A stretch of DNA of 11,045 nucleotides from Euperipatoides rowelli. Its lineage: Eukaryota; Onychophora; Udeonychophora; Euonychophora; Peripatopsidae. Below, piece by piece: positions 9,389 to 11,045 of the stretch (position 1 is its first letter; every line of letters begins with the position of its first letter). The stretch lies in the NCBI GenBank assembly GCA_003024985.2, contig PXIH01S0011150.1; one strand, given 5' to 3'. Below the pieces are notes generated by a model, which made no database searches, had not been told where the DNA came from, and was given only the letters and a program-made list of their open reading frames with translations. The position numbers and the translations under genes are program-made.

Positions 9389-9410
9389 AGATTCTACATT
9401 TGTAGAATCT
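9389..9410. repeat. Perfect 10-bp inverted repeat with a 2-base spacer
   Basis: AGATTCTACA and TGTAGAATCT are exact reverse complements around TT. It lies about 30 bases to the left of the target-site duplication of the hAT element, in the presumed intron. It may be a small palindrome unrelated to the transposon. Confidence 0.9.
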
Positions 9411-9441
9411 TGTGATTCCGTTTATAACCATACCAACCACT

Positions 9442-9725
9442 CACTAATTCAGGGATGGCAAATAGGTGGCATGGGTGCCGGCACTTTAGAGACTGGACAC
9501 ACAACAAAAATTTTAAAGTTTAAAAATCTCTACAGCCAATAAAATAAAAAAAAAAGGTCATCAAATCTGTCAAAAGGGAAACAAAACGATAAAATAAAAA
9601 AAAAAAGGCTTACCGTACCAAAAATATGTAACCTAGACACCAAAATTTCGCTCTTTGTCCAAAATGACAACATTTTTTTAATTTTGGCATGCTGGACAAA
9701 CCTATTTGACATCCCTGTACTAATT
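9442..9725. mobile_element. Non-autonomous hAT-superfamily MITE with target-site duplications
   Basis: A 268-bp element spans 9450-9717. Its left end CAGGGATGGCAAATAGG and its right end (read in reverse complement) CAGGGATGTCAAATAGG match at 16 of 17 bases. The CAGGG terminus followed by a TGGC/TGTC-AAA core is characteristic of hAT transposons. Flanking it are the 8-bp duplications CACTAATT (9442-9449) and TACTAATT (9718-9725), which differ at one base; eight bases is the hAT target-site length. The interior has no transposase frame, so mobility would have needed an enzyme supplied elsewhere. It contains two A-rich tandem units (about 9536-9610). It sits in the intron just upstream of the minus-strand terminal exon. 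Confidence 0.88.
9530..9617. repeat. A-rich tandem units inside the hAT element, related to the 2.6-kb array
   Basis: Two units occur, each an AATAAAATAAAAAAAAAA-type run followed by GGTCATCAAATC or GGCTTACC. The first continues CATCAAATCTGTCAAAAGGG and AAACAAAACGA. Aligned without gaps over 34 bases, it matches the tandem unit at 2603 (GCTTATCAAATCTGTTTTAA, then AGGTAACAAAACAT) at 25 positions, my count by eye. This links the two repeat clusters. Confidence 0.65.
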
Positions 9726-9762
9726 AGTCTTCAATTTGGACAATCCTAGATAAAGTTTTAAT

Positions 9763-9775
9763 CCCCCCCCCCCCC
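9763..9775. repeat. C13 homopolymer
   Basis: Thirteen consecutive C lie shortly to the right of the hAT element. This is the longest G/C homopolymer in the window. Confidence 0.9.
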
Positions 9776-9937
9776 ATACAGAGAATTTTTTGATGATACC
9801 ACTAACATCACTTTGATCATGGAATTAAGTTGGGAGAAACAAATAATATTTTCCCTTGACCATAAAGTAGTGCAATTTCTATTCATTAAAATCCATTTTT
9901 CAAATTATGTTAATCATGGCATTGAAAAAATATTCAG

Positions 9938-10092
9938 AGTCCAAAGTGTGGACCAAAATATTTCCCCATAGAGAAGCTCCTAGATTTTTCACAAATGTTT
10001 CAAAAGTTCAGAGAAAATTTTCTCTTAGAACCAGGAAGTGGAAAATTGACTTTGATGTTTCCCAGGGAGCTCATTACATCACAAAGTCAATG
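9938..10092 (+). CDS. Possible internal exon, unrecognised (51 codons plus two bases)
   Basis: A plus-strand frame is open from 9926 to 10093 and lies between a plausible acceptor, ATATTCAG (ending 9937), and a good donor, ATG/GTAAGG (after 10092). The in-frame TAA falls just inside the presumed intron, as expected for a real exon. The peptide includes SPKCGPKYFPIEKLLDFSQ, then MFQKFRENFLLEPGSGKL and FPRELITSQSQ. The block is noticeably less AT-rich than its flanks. Against it, the acceptor has almost no pyrimidine tract, a second plus-strand frame (9907-10191) and a broken minus-strand frame are also open here, and I recognise no family. It lies on the opposite strand to the 9048-9218 exon, so it would belong to a different transcript. 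Treat it as tentative. Confidence 0.28.
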
Positions 10093-10099
10093 GTAAGGA

Positions 10100-11045
10100 C
10101 AAAAATAAGATACAAGTACAAAAGACTAAGACTCATTTTTGTTTCTAATTTTTTTTCCCAAAACTTGGACAAATCTTTATTTCAATTTTGAACACTCTTT
10201 TCTATTAACATTTTGTTTATTTATTGTTTCATTTGATGATGAAAATTCAAAACTGCAATTTGGCTCTCACATTTATAATTTGTGGAAATGCTTAACACAT
10301 AGGATTATTAAATAATAAACTCAACATGATTCCATAAGATGCTAAATTTTCATTATCAAAGAAAATAGTAAACTAACAAGATGGTATACATGAATTTAGA
10401 AATGTAGTTATTACCCTTCCTCTTGCCAATATTGTTTTAATGGCTAAATTTATATCATTATATATATTGAACCAGTCATTCAAAGTTTGCTGAAATTGGA
10501 TTAATTTCACACAAATTACCATTTAACTTACATTTAGGTAATCCTTGCATCAATATAATCTATTTTCAAGAGGATAATCCCTTAACATCTGACATTTTTT
10601 TTTTACATTTGAATATTTTATTAACTAATATCTCCTCCCACAATGTAATGGATGGATGAATGAAGAGAATCCTAGAATTTTTCCTATTAAAATCCAGTCA
10701 GTGAATAAAATGTTATTTTTAATTAAAAAAAGAGGCATTTTTTTCATTATTATTTAGTATTTAGTATTTTTTTTCATTATTATTTAGTGATCTAATTAAA
10801 CCATAATCCAAAGCACGATAGTACAGCACAAGCTACACATTTTTGTACTTTGAATACATTACGAGAATGAGTTGGCCTGCTGTTATTTTGACATCACAGA
10901 TACCCATTTTCTGGTTCTACAANTTTTTTTTTTGTCTTTGTATTTTGAAAGTATAGCAAAGAAAAGGATTGTATATGCCCGCTGATCCATATTTGGAGTA
11001 AAAATTTTATTTTGCATTTGGACTTGGAATTTTCTTTCACTGCTG
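10100..11045. other. AT-rich spacer with no gene seen
   Basis: No coding frame with compositional support lies on either strand. The block 10800-10920 is slightly less AT-rich but is closed by stops. One ambiguous base sits at 10923 at the edge of a T run. A small tandem duplication near 10740-10790 is listed separately. Confidence 0.6.
10739..10789. repeat. Tandem duplication, 30-bp period, two copies
   Basis: TTTTTTCATTATTATTTAGT occurs twice, with CATTATT starting at 10745 and 10775. The repeats are separated by the words ATTTAGTA and a T run. This is a simple local duplication in non-coding DNA. Confidence 0.85.

Noticed and set aside
9909-10056. Minus-strand frame over the candidate plus-strand exon
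   Set aside because: It is interrupted by an in-frame TGA near 10003 and lacks a suitable donor to join the phase-0 acceptor of the 9048-9218 exon.
9907-10191. 94-codon ATG-to-stop frame on the plus strand
   Set aside because: It is lysine- and arginine-rich, runs straight through the GTAAGG donor into AT-rich DNA and has no recognisable domain. The alternative frame in the same interval fits splice sites better.

Overview
The window looks like non-coding DNA from an animal nuclear genome, most likely an invertebrate. It is very AT-rich, with long A and T homopolymers and only isolated, intron-bounded coding signals. It carries dispersed and tandem repeats, a decayed LINE fragment and a hAT-type miniature transposon. 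I see no operons, Shine-Dalgarno sites or bacterial or viral gene layout. The species cannot be fixed from sequence alone. One ambiguous base (N) lies at 10923 beside a T run.

Layout. 1-1060: AT-rich spacer with an imperfect direct duplication (243-305 and 442-505). 1076-1258: a relic of a non-LTR retrotransposon endonuclease, recognisable by GADCGSDHNPVV. 1260-2450: AT-rich spacer with one 18-bp perfect palindrome at 1976-1993. 2456-2772: a patchwork of repeats, comprising two 32-bp direct repeats with a palindromic core, three A-rich tandem units and a perfect 9-bp hairpin. 2780-3550: spacer, including a less AT-rich block at 3190-3430. 3555-9047: 5.5 kb with no convincing gene and no dispersed repeat that I recognise. 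It lies directly 3' of a minus-strand stop codon and could be a very long 3' UTR. It includes a minisatellite at 8555-8940. 9048-9218: the best coding signal, the terminal exon of a minus-strand gene with 56 residues, a stop and a good splice acceptor. 9442-9725: a complete 268-bp non-autonomous hAT element with 8-bp target-site duplications, inside the preceding intron of that gene. 9938-10092: a possible but uncertain plus-strand exon. 10100-11045: AT-rich spacer with a short tandem duplication near 10740-10790.

Interpretation. The simplest reading is the 3' end of one minus-strand gene of unknown family. Its last coding exon is at 9048-9218, its upstream exons lie at higher coordinates, and its intron is invaded by a hAT MITE. 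Its 3' UTR is either short, ending near 8370, or extends to a poly(A) signal near 3574. Most open frames in the window are low-complexity products of base composition and are not annotated.
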